The notes: a model not told the origin generated them from the sequence alone. Counted from the first letter of the stretch, positions 29,032-37,669 are shown. The stretch is 46,735 nucleotides of DNA from a virus (IMGVR_UViG_3300011994_000002:3717-50451); one strand, 5' to 3'. Program-made: numbers and translations.

Positions 29032-29060
29032 TTGACAAAACCACATGTATAGTGTATAAT
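29032..29060 (+). promoter_or_regulatory. Promoter of the portal operon, full consensus
   Basis: TTGACA (29032-29037), 17 bp, TATAAT (29055-29060). The segment from GGCTTGACAAAA to GTGTATAATACGC is repeated almost exactly at 36405-36438. Confidence 0.9.
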
Positions 29061-29088
29061 ACGCGTTAATTATAAGGAGCCGCAAAAT

Positions 29089-30603
29089 ATGGCAAGTAAA
29101 AAAGCTGCCAAGGTGGCTTCAGTAGATGCGTTAGCACCAGATGATGGCGTAACTATACCACGTCTATCGCTCGGAGAGCAAGGCTTCTCAGCGTTAAAAG
29201 TTAGACAAGGTAGGGTTTACGAAGAGGCTAATGCTTCCTTCCGTATGCCTCAGCTTGCTAAAGTTGTCGCGGAGATGCAGTACAGCCCTGTTGTCAATGT
29301 CGGCTTAGGTGCAATCAACACGCTAATGAATCGCTCAGAAGTTATTGTTGAACCTGTAACGGGTGAGACTCCAACTGATAAGGCGCGAAGAGATTACTTA
29401 GCATCCGTTTTGCATGATATGGACACTTCATGGCAAGCTACAATGCAAGGCATAGGGACATACAAGGAGTGGGGGCACCAAGTATCTGAAATGGTGTTCC
29501 GCAGACGGTTGTACAAGAATGGCTCCAAGTGGAATGATGGCTTGATTGGTTTGAAGGGATTGAAGAATCGTCCACAAGCTACAATAGCACGTTGGAACTT
29601 CAGCTTAGATGGACGTACTCTTGAGAGTGTATCACAAACCTTAGCAGGCATGGAGAATGCTTATAGGTTTGTTAATCTGCAAGACGCAAACGGCTTTATC
29701 ATCATCCCTCGTGAGAAGTTCATCCTATTTCGTTGTGATGCTTCATCTGACAATCCAGAAGGTACAAGCATTCTACGTAGTGTGTACCTAGCGTACAAGC
29801 AACTAACGCTGCTCACAGACAACCTTATGATTGGTGTGAGCAAGGATATTGCAGGCTTGCCATTTGCCCAACTCCCACCAAAGTACATGTCTCCGGACGC
29901 AAGTGCGGAAGATAAAGCAGTTTATGCAGCCGCTAAAGCTATTGTAGATAATATAAGTACAGGCCAGCAATCAGGAATTATTTTCCCCAAGATGGTAGAC
30001 CCAGAGTCGAAAGCTGATATGTTCAGCTTCTCTCTGTTAGAACAAAAAGGTGGTAAGGCATACGACCTCCCTGCCATCATAAAGATGTTGCAATCGAACA
30101 TTCTGAGCGTTCTGTCATGTGACAGTATTGCAATGGGCACGACTGGCGGCTCCTTGTCTCTGCAAGATGGTAGCACAAATTTGTTGGCACTCCAAGTATC
30201 TTATAGGTTGTCAGAGATTGCTAACACACTCAACCAAGAACTTGTTCCAACCTTGTGGCGCATGAATGGCTGGTCTTGTGAAAATCTTCCGAAGATTTGT
30301 TTCAAGGATGTTAGTTCTGTGAGCTTGGAAGAAGCCTCAAAGTATTTGCAACGGGTGGCATCAGTCGGCCTTTTGGAACTTGACCGTGGGGTGCTTAATA
30401 GGGTACGTGAGATTATCGGATTTGAGCCTAAACCTGAAGATGAACCTATTGACTTTGAAAACCTTTCCACAACGCTTTCCGGTAAAGCTACTTCTAGCTC
30501 ACAAGGAATGGCAGTAGGTGTTGGTGGCGTCAATGGCGGCACTTCTACATCTAGTAAAGGTGGCAAGGATACAAGTGCTCAAAATGCTGACAATTCTGCA
30601 TAA
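29089..30603 (+). CDS. Portal protein (DUF935, Mu gp29-like)
   Basis: Forms the dodecameric DNA gate of the head. The 504-residue sequence shows the portal pattern of the DUF935 group: an N-terminal AKVVAEMQYSPVVNVGLGAI, a central WGHQVSEMVFRRR, REKFILFRCDASSDNPEGTSILRSVY, and a C-terminal LVPTLWRMNG. The last 45 residues are Gly/Ser-rich and probably disordered. TAAGGAGCCGC precedes the ATG. It opens the head operon under operator site 5. Confidence 0.92.
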   Translation: MASKKAAKVASVDALAPDDGVTIPRLSLGEQGFSALKVRQGRVYEEANASFRMPQLAKVVAEMQYSPVVNVGLGAINTLMNRSEVIVEPVTGETPTDKARRDYLASVLHDMDTSWQATMQGIGTYKEWGHQVSEMVFRRRLYKNGSKWNDGLIGLKGLKNRPQATIARWNFSLDGRTLESVSQTLAGMENAYRFVNLQDANGFIIIPREKFILFRCDASSDNPEGTSILRSVYLAYKQLTLLTDNLMIGVSKDIAGLPFAQLPPKYMSPDASAEDKAVYAAAKAIVDNISTGQQSGIIFPKMVDPESKADMFSFSLLEQKGGKAYDLPAIIKMLQSNILSVLSCDSIAMGTTGGSLSLQDGSTNLLALQVSYRLSEIANTLNQELVPTLWRMNGWSCENLPKICFKDVSSVSLEEASKYLQRVASVGLLELDRGVLNRVREIIGFEPKPEDEPIDFENLSTTLSGKATSSSQGMAVGVGGVNGGTSTSSKGGKDTSAQNADNSA

Positions 30604-30620
30604 AACAATAAAAGGAATAC

Positions 30621-31487
30621 ATGCCGCATAAACTATTCAAACTTACTCAGAAACTCTACGGTGTCCCGCACCTTGTTTCTCAGCAAAGCTTCAACAACAT
30701 CACCTCCTACCTTTCCACTCGCAACGCAGGGCTTATGAAATTAGTACCGATGATTGGTGCTGACGATACAGAAGACCCTTCGGAGGCTCCAGACGATCTT
30801 GATGATATCAGCGGTGTTGGCATCATTGAAGTATGTGGCCTTTTAACTTATAAGCCCAGTGAATTTGAGGCTCTTTGTGGTGGTTGTTCCTACACAGGCG
30901 TACTTGAGCAAGCAGAAGAACTAATCGAAGCTGGAGCTACACATATCATCTTGTCAGTGGACTCCGGTGGCGGTGAAGCCTACGGAGTTTTCCTAGCAGG
31001 ACAATCTCTCAGAGAAATGTGTGATGAAGCTGGCGTATCGCTTACAGCATACGTAGACGGTACATGTGCAAGTGCTGCATATGCTCTGGCATGCGTCTGT
31101 GATGAAGTTATCGCAAACCCATTCGCTGAGGTTGGTTCCATCGGTGTACTGATTTGTTTGGAAGATTCTAGCGAGAACATGAAGCAAGAAGGCTTCAAGA
31201 ATGTATTCATCTCAGCAGGCGCACAGAAGATTCCCTACGCAGAAGACGGTTCATTCCGGCCAGAATTTCTAAGTGATTTGCAAGACAAGGTGGACTCTCT
31301 ATACGACTCTTTTGCGGAGCATGTCTCTACTTACACAGGATTGTCTACAGAAGATATTAAGGCAACTGAAGCTCGTACATTCATGGCTAAGGACGCAATG
31401 GGCAAAGGGCTTGTGAACAAGATTATGTCTAACGATGAGTTCGTAGATTACATCGTGACCAAACAACAAGGAGTACAAGGTGCTTAA
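30621..31487 (+). CDS. Prohead protease, S49 (SppA) family
   Basis: Cleaves the scaffold and possibly capsid proteins during head maturation. Signature: ILSVDSGGGEAYG, then the nucleophile region GTCASAAYALA (Ser151) and the general-base lysine in GAQKIPYAEDG (Lys203), as in the Ser-Lys S49 proteases. ADEVGSIGV-type strand (FAEVGSIGVLI) is present. 288 residues; in lambda the counterpart gene C also encodes the scaffold, here split off into the next gene. AAAGGAATAC precedes the ATG. Confidence 0.93.
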   Translation: MPHKLFKLTQKLYGVPHLVSQQSFNNITSYLSTRNAGLMKLVPMIGADDTEDPSEAPDDLDDISGVGIIEVCGLLTYKPSEFEALCGGCSYTGVLEQAEELIEAGATHIILSVDSGGGEAYGVFLAGQSLREMCDEAGVSLTAYVDGTCASAAYALACVCDEVIANPFAEVGSIGVLICLEDSSENMKQEGFKNVFISAGAQKIPYAEDGSFRPEFLSDLQDKVDSLYDSFAEHVSTYTGLSTEDIKATEARTFMAKDAMGKGLVNKIMSNDEFVDYIVTKQQGVQGA

Positions 31488-32019
31488 AGCAATCAAGAAA
31501 CAGTTTTTTAGTGGAACCAAAGGAAGTGAAATGAAGCAAAAAACGGAGCAGACTGCTGACATGTCTGTAGAACTCACAGCGCAGTTGGCCCACGCACAGG
31601 AACAAGTTGTTTCCCAAGCTTCCGCTTTCCAAGCTATTCAAGGACAGTTTGCAGAGATGCAAAACTCTTTCGCAGAACTCTCAACCAAGTATGAAACTGC
31701 ACAAGCAGCACTTGCAGCAGTTGAAGACGCTAAAGCGGCACTCATTGTCGCAGCGGCTGAAAAGCAACTGGCAACACGTAAAGAAAAAGTAGAAATGGCT
31801 ATCGGCACTGCTAAGGCTCCTGCTGTTTTGCTGGCTACTGAGAATCTTGATGATGCTTCCTTTGAAGCCATTGTAGCAGCTTTCTCTGCTAACTTGGAAG
31901 CTGAGAGCAAGTCCACCATGTTTACCGAAGTTGGCGTAGCTGCAGAAGCAGCGCCTGTAGAAGTAGATGCTGTATCTAAATTGGCAGCAGCTTTTGCTAA
32001 AAAGTTCACGCCTAAGTAA
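31480..32019 (+). CDS. Capsid scaffold protein
   Basis: GTG start at 31480, 8 bp inside the protease gene, with AAGGAGTACAAG upstream. Helical, Ala/Glu/Gln-rich (LAHAQEQVVSQASAFQAIQ, AALAAVEDAKAALIVAAAE), predicted coiled coil at residues about 35-100, with a C-terminal basic tip (AAAFAKKFTPK) typical of scaffold-capsid contact. Position between protease and capsid and coupling to the protease support the role. 179 residues. Confidence 0.85.
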   Translation: MLKAIKKQFFSGTKGSEMKQKTEQTADMSVELTAQLAHAQEQVVSQASAFQAIQGQFAEMQNSFAELSTKYETAQAALAAVEDAKAALIVAAAEKQLATRKEKVEMAIGTAKAPAVLLATENLDDASFEAIVAAFSANLEAESKSTMFTEVGVAAEAAPVEVDAVSKLAAAFAKKFTPK

Positions 32020-32798
32020 TGCATCAATTAAGTTGCGTCTACTGGATACACCTACCTGAGCACACTGACATCTTTACAGAGGGTTATATTGGAGTCAGTG
32101 TTAACGGGGCTGCCTGCAGGTTTGCACAACACAAGGCAGCCACGCTACGAGGTGGCACTTATCTCCTGCACAATGTCATTAGGAAGTACCAAGAAGCCTT
32201 AGTCGTAGACACCATTTTGCAAGGGAGTCCAGAGTATTGTTTGGAAATAGAGTATAGGCTCCGCCCAACAGCGTGTATCGGGTACAACCTAGCTATAGGT
32301 GGGAACAGCCCAAATCTCGGTAGGAAGCACACAGAGGCAGCTATTACAGCGATGCGTTTAGCAGCCATCGGCAGGAAAACATCTGATGCCACAAAGTTAA
32401 AACTCTCAGTATCTGGTAAAGGCCGTGTTCACTCCGAGGCTTCTAGGAACAAGATGTCTGTCAGTCGCACAGGTCACACACAAAATAGCACTTCAGTAAG
32501 GCAAAAGATGAGTGCCTCTCAGAAGCTAAGACCGTCTTGGAACAACTCTAATGCAAATGAAGAGGTCTGGAAACTTGCTGAAGAAGTTTTCAATTACCAC
32601 AAGATGCATCCGAAACACGGAATAATGAGAATCGGAAATGCTTTTAGCTTAGATAGAAACAATCTAAGAGTTTTGCTAGAAAAGATTAAGGCAGGCTGGA
32701 ATCCTTCACTGGACCCTGACTGGCTTATTTTCAGTAGTAAGCTTTCACCAGATGCTTCTGGGGATAAGTCGCTTGAAACCGGCATTTCGCCAAATTAA
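32019..32798 (+). CDS. GIY-YIG homing endonuclease with NUMOD3 motifs
   Basis: GIY-YIG domain at residues 6-95: CVYWIHLP, then EGYIGVSVNGAACRFAQH, and ending LEIEYRLRP and CIGYNLAIGG. Residues about 93-170 hold several NUMOD3 DNA-binding motifs (PNLGRKHTEAA, AAIGRKTSDATK, VSGKGRVHSEASRNKMS, SRTGHT). The C-terminal 80 residues are helical. It is inserted between scaffold and decoration genes and starts by TAATG overlap with the scaffold stop, without a ribosome site of its own. 259 residues. Confidence 0.92.
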   Translation: MHQLSCVYWIHLPEHTDIFTEGYIGVSVNGAACRFAQHKAATLRGGTYLLHNVIRKYQEALVVDTILQGSPEYCLEIEYRLRPTACIGYNLAIGGNSPNLGRKHTEAAITAMRLAAIGRKTSDATKLKLSVSGKGRVHSEASRNKMSVSRTGHTQNSTSVRQKMSASQKLRPSWNNSNANEEVWKLAEEVFNYHKMHPKHGIMRIGNAFSLDRNNLRVLLEKIKAGWNPSLDPDWLIFSSKLSPDASGDKSLETGISPN

Positions 32799-32819
32799 AC
32801 TAAGTAAAGGAAATAAATT

Positions 32820-33512
32820 ATGGCAATTATCGCCACTGAAACCCAACACTATTCCAACGTAATTAAATATGAATTGTGGCCAGAAAAGGGCTTCTGCAAG
32901 AAGCTCGTAACACTTAATGGTGCTGTCTCGACAGGCTTGCCAATTGGCGCTGTGCTTGGCTCGTACATCGCATCTGCCACAGGTACAGCCGCAGCAATGG
33001 TTGGTACTGGTAATGCTACCGCTGGCACTATCACAGCTACCGCTGATACCAATCTGCAACAAGGCGTATACACTGTCAAGATGACAGCAGCCACAACCTT
33101 CAATGCCTACGATACCAAAGGCACACTGATTGGTTCTGGGGTAAATGGCACTGCATTCACACAGAATGGCTTGTCGTTCGTTATCACTGCTGGTGCAACC
33201 CCTGCTGTTGCTGGCGATACCATTGCCATCACTGTTGCAGGCACTGTCAAGTACAAGCTTAACGAAACCACAGCCACTGACGGCACCCAAGTCCCTAGCG
33301 TGGTCGTTGTAGGTGACGCTAGTGGCCGTCCAGTATCGCAAGCCGTAGTTGTCAACACTGACACAACCTTCTTGGTAATGTACCGTGGCCCTGCTGCTGT
33401 CGCTGATGCTTCGTTGACGTTTGGTGCCTCGGTTACTGCTGGCGCTGTCCGTACCGCTGCACTGCTGGCACTGACAGCAGCTTCTGGCATCGACGTATTG
33501 GCTCAAGCCTAA
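32820..33512 (+). CDS. Head decoration protein
   Basis: N-terminal segment YELWPEKGFCKKLVTLNG and later PIGAVLG resemble head decoration proteins. The region about residues 60-145 is an inserted Thr/Ala-rich beta domain (GTITATADTNLQQGVYTVKM, FVITAGATPAVAGDTIAI) seen in larger family members. C-terminal block is DTTFLVMYRGPAAVADASL. 230 residues. Position immediately before the capsid gene supports it. AAAGGAAATAAATT precedes the ATG. Confidence 0.85.
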   Translation: MAIIATETQHYSNVIKYELWPEKGFCKKLVTLNGAVSTGLPIGAVLGSYIASATGTAAAMVGTGNATAGTITATADTNLQQGVYTVKMTAATTFNAYDTKGTLIGSGVNGTAFTQNGLSFVITAGATPAVAGDTIAITVAGTVKYKLNETTATDGTQVPSVVVVGDASGRPVSQAVVVNTDTTFLVMYRGPAAVADASLTFGASVTAGAVRTAALLALTAASGIDVLAQA

Positions 33513-33581
33513 TAGTTGTCATTGACAACACAAAGCCACTTAACTGTGGCAATTCTCTGACAATAATAAAGGAAATAGATA

Positions 33582-34616
33582 ATGTTGATTCGTAGCCCAT
33601 TAAATAATTTTGATGTAGTAGACCTCACCTCCGCAGTTCGCAACGTGCCTATCCAATGGGGTACTTTTAACACCCTAGGTATCTTCTCGGAAGAAAGTGT
33701 TGCGTCGGATGTGGTCTTGTTTGAAGAATCCACTCAAGACGGAGCATTGATCGTTGATCGTGTCCGTGGTGAGAAGAACAACGTAGGTAAAGATGCTACT
33801 CGCAAGCTGCACTCGTTTGTTGTACCTCACTTTCCTTTGGATGACTTCATTACTCCAAAAGATTTGCAAAACAAGTCTGCTTATGAAAACTTCAATGAAG
33901 CAGAGCAATTGGAAGCTGTACAGATGCGCAAGATTACGCGCATTCGCCAGAACCATGACTGGACTCTTAACAAGGCACGTGCTCAAGCTATCATGCTTGG
34001 TACTGCCTATGCCCCAAGCGGCACAGTTACCCAAGATTGGCAAGTTGAATTCAACGTGTCCCGTCCTGCAGTAGACTTTGTACTTGGCACAAGTACAACT
34101 GAGGTCTTGGCTAAAATTGAATCGGTTATCGCAGCAGTACAGACAGGTATGGGTGGTAACGGTATTTTCTCTGGTATCATCATCCCTTGTGATACTGCAT
34201 TCTTCAACAACTTGATCAAGCACGCTTCGGTTAAGACAGCTTACACTTACGCACAGAACTTGGCTGCTGGCACTGACCCACTGCGTGGTCGTTTGGCTGA
34301 AGGTGGCTCACCATTGCCTCTCGGACGTTCTTTTTATTTTGGTGGCGTTACTTTCCGTGAAGTACGTGACTCGTACAATGGTACAAGTATTGTAACAGCA
34401 AGTGAAGGTGTTGCAGTTCCTACTGGTTCTGAAATGTTCAAGACTTACTTCGCTCCATGCGAGCGCTTCGGCCTTGTAAACACACTTGGCGAGCAGGTGT
34501 ATTTATTTTCACAGGCTGAGCCTAACGGAACCAAGATCAACATGGAATCGGAGTCGAACCATATCTCTGCTCTACTCAGGCCGCAAGCTTGTGTACGTGT
34601 CTACAGTTCCAACTAA
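33582..34616 (+). CDS. Major capsid protein (lambda gpE family)
   Basis: Forms the icosahedral shell. 344 residues with gpE-type marks: FNTLGIFSEESVASDVVLFEE near the start, GALIVDRVRGEKN, then HFPLDDFITPKDLQN, QNHDWTLNKARAQAIMLGT, and the C-terminal GEMFKTYFAP-like segment (SEMFKTYFAPCERFG) ending LLRPQACVRVYSSN. AAAGGAAATAGATA precedes the ATG. A strong terminator follows. Confidence 0.95.
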   Translation: MLIRSPLNNFDVVDLTSAVRNVPIQWGTFNTLGIFSEESVASDVVLFEESTQDGALIVDRVRGEKNNVGKDATRKLHSFVVPHFPLDDFITPKDLQNKSAYENFNEAEQLEAVQMRKITRIRQNHDWTLNKARAQAIMLGTAYAPSGTVTQDWQVEFNVSRPAVDFVLGTSTTEVLAKIESVIAAVQTGMGGNGIFSGIIIPCDTAFFNNLIKHASVKTAYTYAQNLAAGTDPLRGRLAEGGSPLPLGRSFYFGGVTFREVRDSYNGTSIVTASEGVAVPTGSEMFKTYFAPCERFGLVNTLGEQVYLFSQAEPNGTKINMESESNHISALLRPQACVRVYSSN

Positions 34617-34620
34617 GTAA

Positions 34621-34687
34621 TTAAGAACTTCGCCGGGTAAATACCGGCTAGTTTCTTAACAGAGTCCCTTGCTTTGCAGGGGATTTT
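34621..34687 (+). terminator. Double hairpin terminator after the capsid gene
   Basis: First hairpin 34621-34659: TTAAGAA/TTCTTAA outside, GCCGG/CCGGC inside. Second hairpin TCCCTTGC (34665-34672) with GCAGGGGA (34676-34683, one wobble), followed by TTTTAATT, a standard intrinsic terminator. Confidence 0.85.
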
Positions 34688-34715
34688 AATTAAGGAGCTC
34701 ACCCCACAAGGGGTA

Positions 34716-34744
34716 TTGACAAACCGACCTTCCTATGGTATAAT
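34716..34744 (+). promoter_or_regulatory. Full-consensus promoter of the HNH gene
   Basis: TTGACA (34716-34721), 17 bp, TATAAT (34739-34744). A hairpin ACCCC-ACAA-GGGGT (34701-34714) abuts the -35 box. No 16-bp operator is nearby. Confidence 0.88.
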
Positions 34745-34776
34745 GCTTGTCTTGATTATAACAGAACGGAGTTTGT

Positions 34777-35496
34777 ATGGTAAAGAAGTACGACATTGGT
34801 ATATTGCTCGGTGAAACTTTCAACAGGATAACTATCACTGGTGAGGTACGGGAAGATGGACGCGAGCGTGAATTTACGTATTCTTGTGAATGTGGAGGTT
34901 CCGGCAAGACTAAGCCATCACATATCGTAAAAGGTATTGTAAAGTCTTGTGGCTGCTTACTAAAAGAAAAAGCTAAAGAGAACTTGAAGCTTGCTCTACT
35001 CAGCCCTGAAATTGGTAAAAACCACACTCATGGGATGTATGGCACCCGCCAACACAAAATTTGGTCTGGTATGAGGACGCGTTGCAACAACCCAAATGTG
35101 CAGGAATACCCTGACTACGGTGGAAGGGGTATCGTTCACTGCTCTAAGTGGGAAACTTTCCAAGGCTTTTGGGAAGATATGCAAGATGGCTACTCTGACA
35201 ACTTGACGCTTGAAAGAAAAGATACCAACGGTAATTACTCAAAAGATAACTGCAAGTGGGCTACCATGAAAGAGCAGAGTCACAATCGGAGAAAACAAAA
35301 GCGCGAGACAACATCTGATTTCATTGGTGTCGGCCTGCGGGTAAACGTTTGGAGAGCAAGGATAGTTGATCCGAGTGGAGTTAGGCTTGAACGGCAATTC
35401 ATTGAAGAGTTGTGTGCTGCGCAATGGTATGATGACAGAGCCGAAGATTTCTACGGCCATCGCCCAAACAAAACTACAAGGGAAACATGGTTATAG
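34777..35496 (+). CDS. HNH homing endonuclease
   Basis: N-terminal zinc-type module CECGGSG followed by SCGCL. The central domain is THGMYGTRQHKIWSGMRTRC, then DYGGRGI and CSKW, then the HNH core LTLERKDTNGNYSKDNCKWAT and QSHNRRKQ. A C-terminal AP2-like stretch follows (IGVGLRVNVWRARI). 239 residues. It lies between the capsid and connector genes, overlapping the connector by 10 bp, and has its own terminator-promoter boundary. CGGAGTTTGT precedes the ATG. Confidence 0.93.
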   Translation: MVKKYDIGILLGETFNRITITGEVREDGREREFTYSCECGGSGKTKPSHIVKGIVKSCGCLLKEKAKENLKLALLSPEIGKNHTHGMYGTRQHKIWSGMRTRCNNPNVQEYPDYGGRGIVHCSKWETFQGFWEDMQDGYSDNLTLERKDTNGNYSKDNCKWATMKEQSHNRRKQKRETTSDFIGVGLRVNVWRARIVDPSGVRLERQFIEELCAAQWYDDRAEDFYGHRPNKTTRETWL

Positions 35497-35981
35497 ATTA
35501 TTCAACACCAGAGGGTAAACTGAGAATGCGTCTAGGGGATATTTCTGATATCCCCTATTTACCATCAAGTGTTTACGTGACTGTGTACGCGGACAATGGA
35601 AACAACTTGCAAAAGTCAGTCATAACTTGTGGAATGATGATACTGGCTCAGTTATCGTACAAGACGCACAGAAAAATTTCATTGCAGCTAGAGGTATTCG
35701 GGAAAGAGGCGTTCGATTCATACAGAACATTCCTGTTGATGTCAGTAAAAGACCCTGCCTTTATGGACATCTCACCTATGCCATACAGTGCCTCTGGGTC
35801 AGCACTAAACCCATTAATACAATTCGCCTCAGACTGGAATCGTAACTACTATACAGGCACACAGTCACAACGCTTGGCAGTTGATGCTGCAATCAGCCCT
35901 AATGATGGCTCTCTGTACGGCAACTTAAACTTAACAGGCCCAGCCGGCTCCGAAGGCTCAGGGTGGACTCTAAATGTCTAG
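35487..35981 (+). CDS. Head-tail connector (adaptor) protein
   Basis: The 164-residue protein starts STPEGKLRMRLGDISDIPYLP, like small adaptor proteins of the gp6/gp15 type that open with a short helix and an R-x-x-x-x-D. A helical block follows (LAQLSYKTHRKISLQLEVFG). Located directly after the capsid (with an endonuclease inserted) and before another joining protein. Its ribosome site AAGGGAAAC is inside the HNH gene. Assignment is by position and general pattern. Confidence 0.7.
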   Translation: MVIDYSTPEGKLRMRLGDISDIPYLPSSVYVTVYADNGNNLQKSVITCGMMILAQLSYKTHRKISLQLEVFGKEAFDSYRTFLLMSVKDPAFMDISPMPYSASGSALNPLIQFASDWNRNYYTGTQSQRLAVDAAISPNDGSLYGNLNLTGPAGSEGSGWTLNV

Positions 35982-36372
35982 TGCAAACGACTTCGACCGC
36001 ATGATACTCGACTTCATGAACGATGACCCCTGCACAGCCTACTACCAGAAATCCTTCGCAGGGTCTTACGACCCTGCTACAGGTGAATTAGCAGTGACAT
36101 TAGTAGAAATTCCTGTGCAGGTAATCCTAGTTGACCTAACACGCAATAACAACGGGCTGTCAAGCAAGTTTGGGACTACCATCCTTGTAGGAGATAAAGA
36201 TTGCTATATGAGGCCACCTGAGAAGGCTGACCCTTTGGCAACTCCGCTAGTAATCGACACTACAGCAGACCGCTTGCGAGTTGGCTCAATTGTCTATAAA
36301 GTTTATGATATGAAGAGTGCTGATCCTACAGGTTCTGCCCCACTGCTGTACAACTTAATGCTAAGACGCTAA
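35974..36372 (+). CDS. Head closure / joining protein
   Basis: 132 residues, overlapping the adaptor by 8 bp. Beta-rich, with GSYDPATGELAVTLVEIPVQVILVDL-like start region and DRLRVGSIVYKVYDM near the end, the latter typical of stopper or head closure proteins. Function is inferred from order. Confidence 0.65.
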   Translation: MSSANDFDRMILDFMNDDPCTAYYQKSFAGSYDPATGELAVTLVEIPVQVILVDLTRNNNGLSSKFGTTILVGDKDCYMRPPEKADPLATPLVIDTTADRLRVGSIVYKVYDMKSADPTGSAPLLYNLMLRR

Positions 36373-36374
36373 AG

Positions 36375-36390
36375 TTCTCAAATGTGAGAA
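36375..36390 (-). promoter_or_regulatory. 16-bp palindromic operator, site 6
   Basis: TTCTCAAATGTGAGAA, the reverse complement of sites 2, 3 and 5, ending 16 bp before the -35 box of the promoter at 36407. Confidence 0.78.
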
Positions 36391-36406
36391 CAACCACTCC
36401 GAGGGC

Positions 36407-36435
36407 TTGACAAAAGACCATCTGTAGTGTATAAT
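36407..36435 (+). promoter_or_regulatory. Promoter of the tail operon, full consensus
   Basis: TTGACA (36407-36412), 17 bp, TATAAT (36430-36435). Near-copy of the portal promoter, including GGGCTTGACAAAA and GTGTATAATACGC. The operator is 10 bp nearer than at the portal promoter, one helical turn. Confidence 0.9.
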
Positions 36436-36459
36436 ACGCCCTATAAAAGAAAGAGCACA

Positions 36460-36888
36460 ATGTCTTTCCTAGATGATATTAAGGCATTCAGAGAACAGGC
36501 TTTACAAGACGTTTCTAAAGCAACTAATGCCATTGTCTACGACTTGTTCACAGAGGTTGTTGCTAGAAGTCCATCACCTAGTAATCCGGGGTTGTTTGCA
36601 AAAGGCTTGCTTGCGAATCAATGGTACACCGGAGTAGGTGGAGCGTATAGTAGTGACCTAAGCTCTGCTACGAATGACATAGGTGTAAACAGCCTTTCTC
36701 GTATATCAGCAACACTCTCACAAAACCCGTTTCTCCGTAAAGATAATACAGTCACTTTCACGAACAACACTGAAGAGGCGTATTACGCGGAAGTGTTGGG
36801 CTGGCTTCCACCGATATGGTCTGGTAGAACAGGCCCATACAAGATGGTGGCGTCGAGTGTCCAATCAATATTAAACAAATACAGCTAG
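36460..36888 (+). CDS. Tail completion / neck protein (HK97 gp10-like)
   Basis: Start set at 36460; the frame is open from 36427 but that part lies in the promoter. 142 residues: helical opening (MSFLDDIKAFREQALQDVSK), then ARSPSPSNPGLFAKGLLANQW and a YYAEVLGWLPPIWSGRTGPY block, which match neck or tail-completion proteins that follow the head closure protein. Assignment by position and pattern. Confidence 0.72.
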   Translation: MSFLDDIKAFREQALQDVSKATNAIVYDLFTEVVARSPSPSNPGLFAKGLLANQWYTGVGGAYSSDLSSATNDIGVNSLSRISATLSQNPFLRKDNTVTFTNNTEEAYYAEVLGWLPPIWSGRTGPYKMVASSVQSILNKYS

Positions 36889-36895
36889 GAGGCTT

Positions 36896-37291
36896 ATGAG
36901 TGTCCGTAGTGAACTGGAGAGCAAACTAGCAACATTCGCAGCAGCACAATCTCCACCAATTCCTGTTTCATGGCAAGGTGTACCATTTACCAAACCTGCA
37001 AGTAGTCCTTTCATTGAGTGCTTTATAATCTCGGCTTCCACTAATGTAGTGACAGTTGACGGTACTAGACAGCGCGAACGTGGGACATTCCAATGCAACA
37101 TTTGGTGGCCTTCTGGTGTCGGTGCAGGGAAAGTTGAAGCCCTTGCTAAATCTCTTGCAGCAGTTTATCCAGTTGTACCCAAGACAGGAACTGTAAGCAT
37201 TGAAGATGCTGCTAATACAGGACAATTAGTACTAGATCAAAGTGGCTGGATTATACAGCCTATCAGCTTCCCATACAGGGTTGAGTCGTAA
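36896..37291 (+). CDS. Tail terminator protein (DUF4128-like)
   Basis: 131 residues: a helical start (VRSELESKLATFAAA), PVSWQGVPFTKPASSPFIECFII, then RQRERGTFQCNIWWPSGVGAGKVEALAKSL and a final beta strand. This is the usual tail terminator pattern (W-E-N-x-x-F-P at the start, G-x-x-x-x-x-A in the middle). It caps the tail tube. AGGAGGCTT precedes the ATG. Confidence 0.8.
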   Translation: MSVRSELESKLATFAAAQSPPIPVSWQGVPFTKPASSPFIECFIISASTNVVTVDGTRQRERGTFQCNIWWPSGVGAGKVEALAKSLAAVYPVVPKTGTVSIEDAANTGQLVLDQSGWIIQPISFPYRVES

Positions 37292-37321
37292 GCTACATTA
37301 CAAATTTAAATAGGAAACAAC

Positions 37322-37669
37322 ATGGCAGCAATTGGAATTACTAGCAAGAACGTGCTCGGCCCGTTCACACCAACTACAACAGTATTGTCAGCTTCTGACA
37401 CATTAACATACACAGCAGGCTCTAGTCAAGACCTGATTATGTACAACATTACAGCATCACCTGTTGTAGTCACACTAGATGGCGCTAGTGGTACAACAGT
37501 GGCTGTTCCGGGTTGTGGTGCGACAACAGTCTCAGTAGCAGCAGGTTTGGCAATCACTGTCCCTGCAAATGGCTTTGAAGTTGTACGTCTCGATACTATC
37601 CCAGCATACCTGAATGGCGCAGTGGCAGTTACTGGCGGCGTCGGTGTAGTAGCAACAATCTTGAACTAA
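37322..37669 (+). CDS. Hypothetical 115-aa structural protein
   Basis: Ala/Thr/Val/Gly-rich beta protein (AGSSQDLIMYNITASPVVVT, GATTVSVAAGLAITVPANG), similar in composition to small virion-decoration proteins. Lies between tail terminator and tail tube. Function unknown; may be a virion protein. Confidence 0.68.
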   Translation: MAAIGITSKNVLGPFTPTTTVLSASDTLTYTAGSSQDLIMYNITASPVVVTLDGASGTTVAVPGCGATTVSVAAGLAITVPANGFEVVRLDTIPAYLNGAVAVTGGVGVVATILN

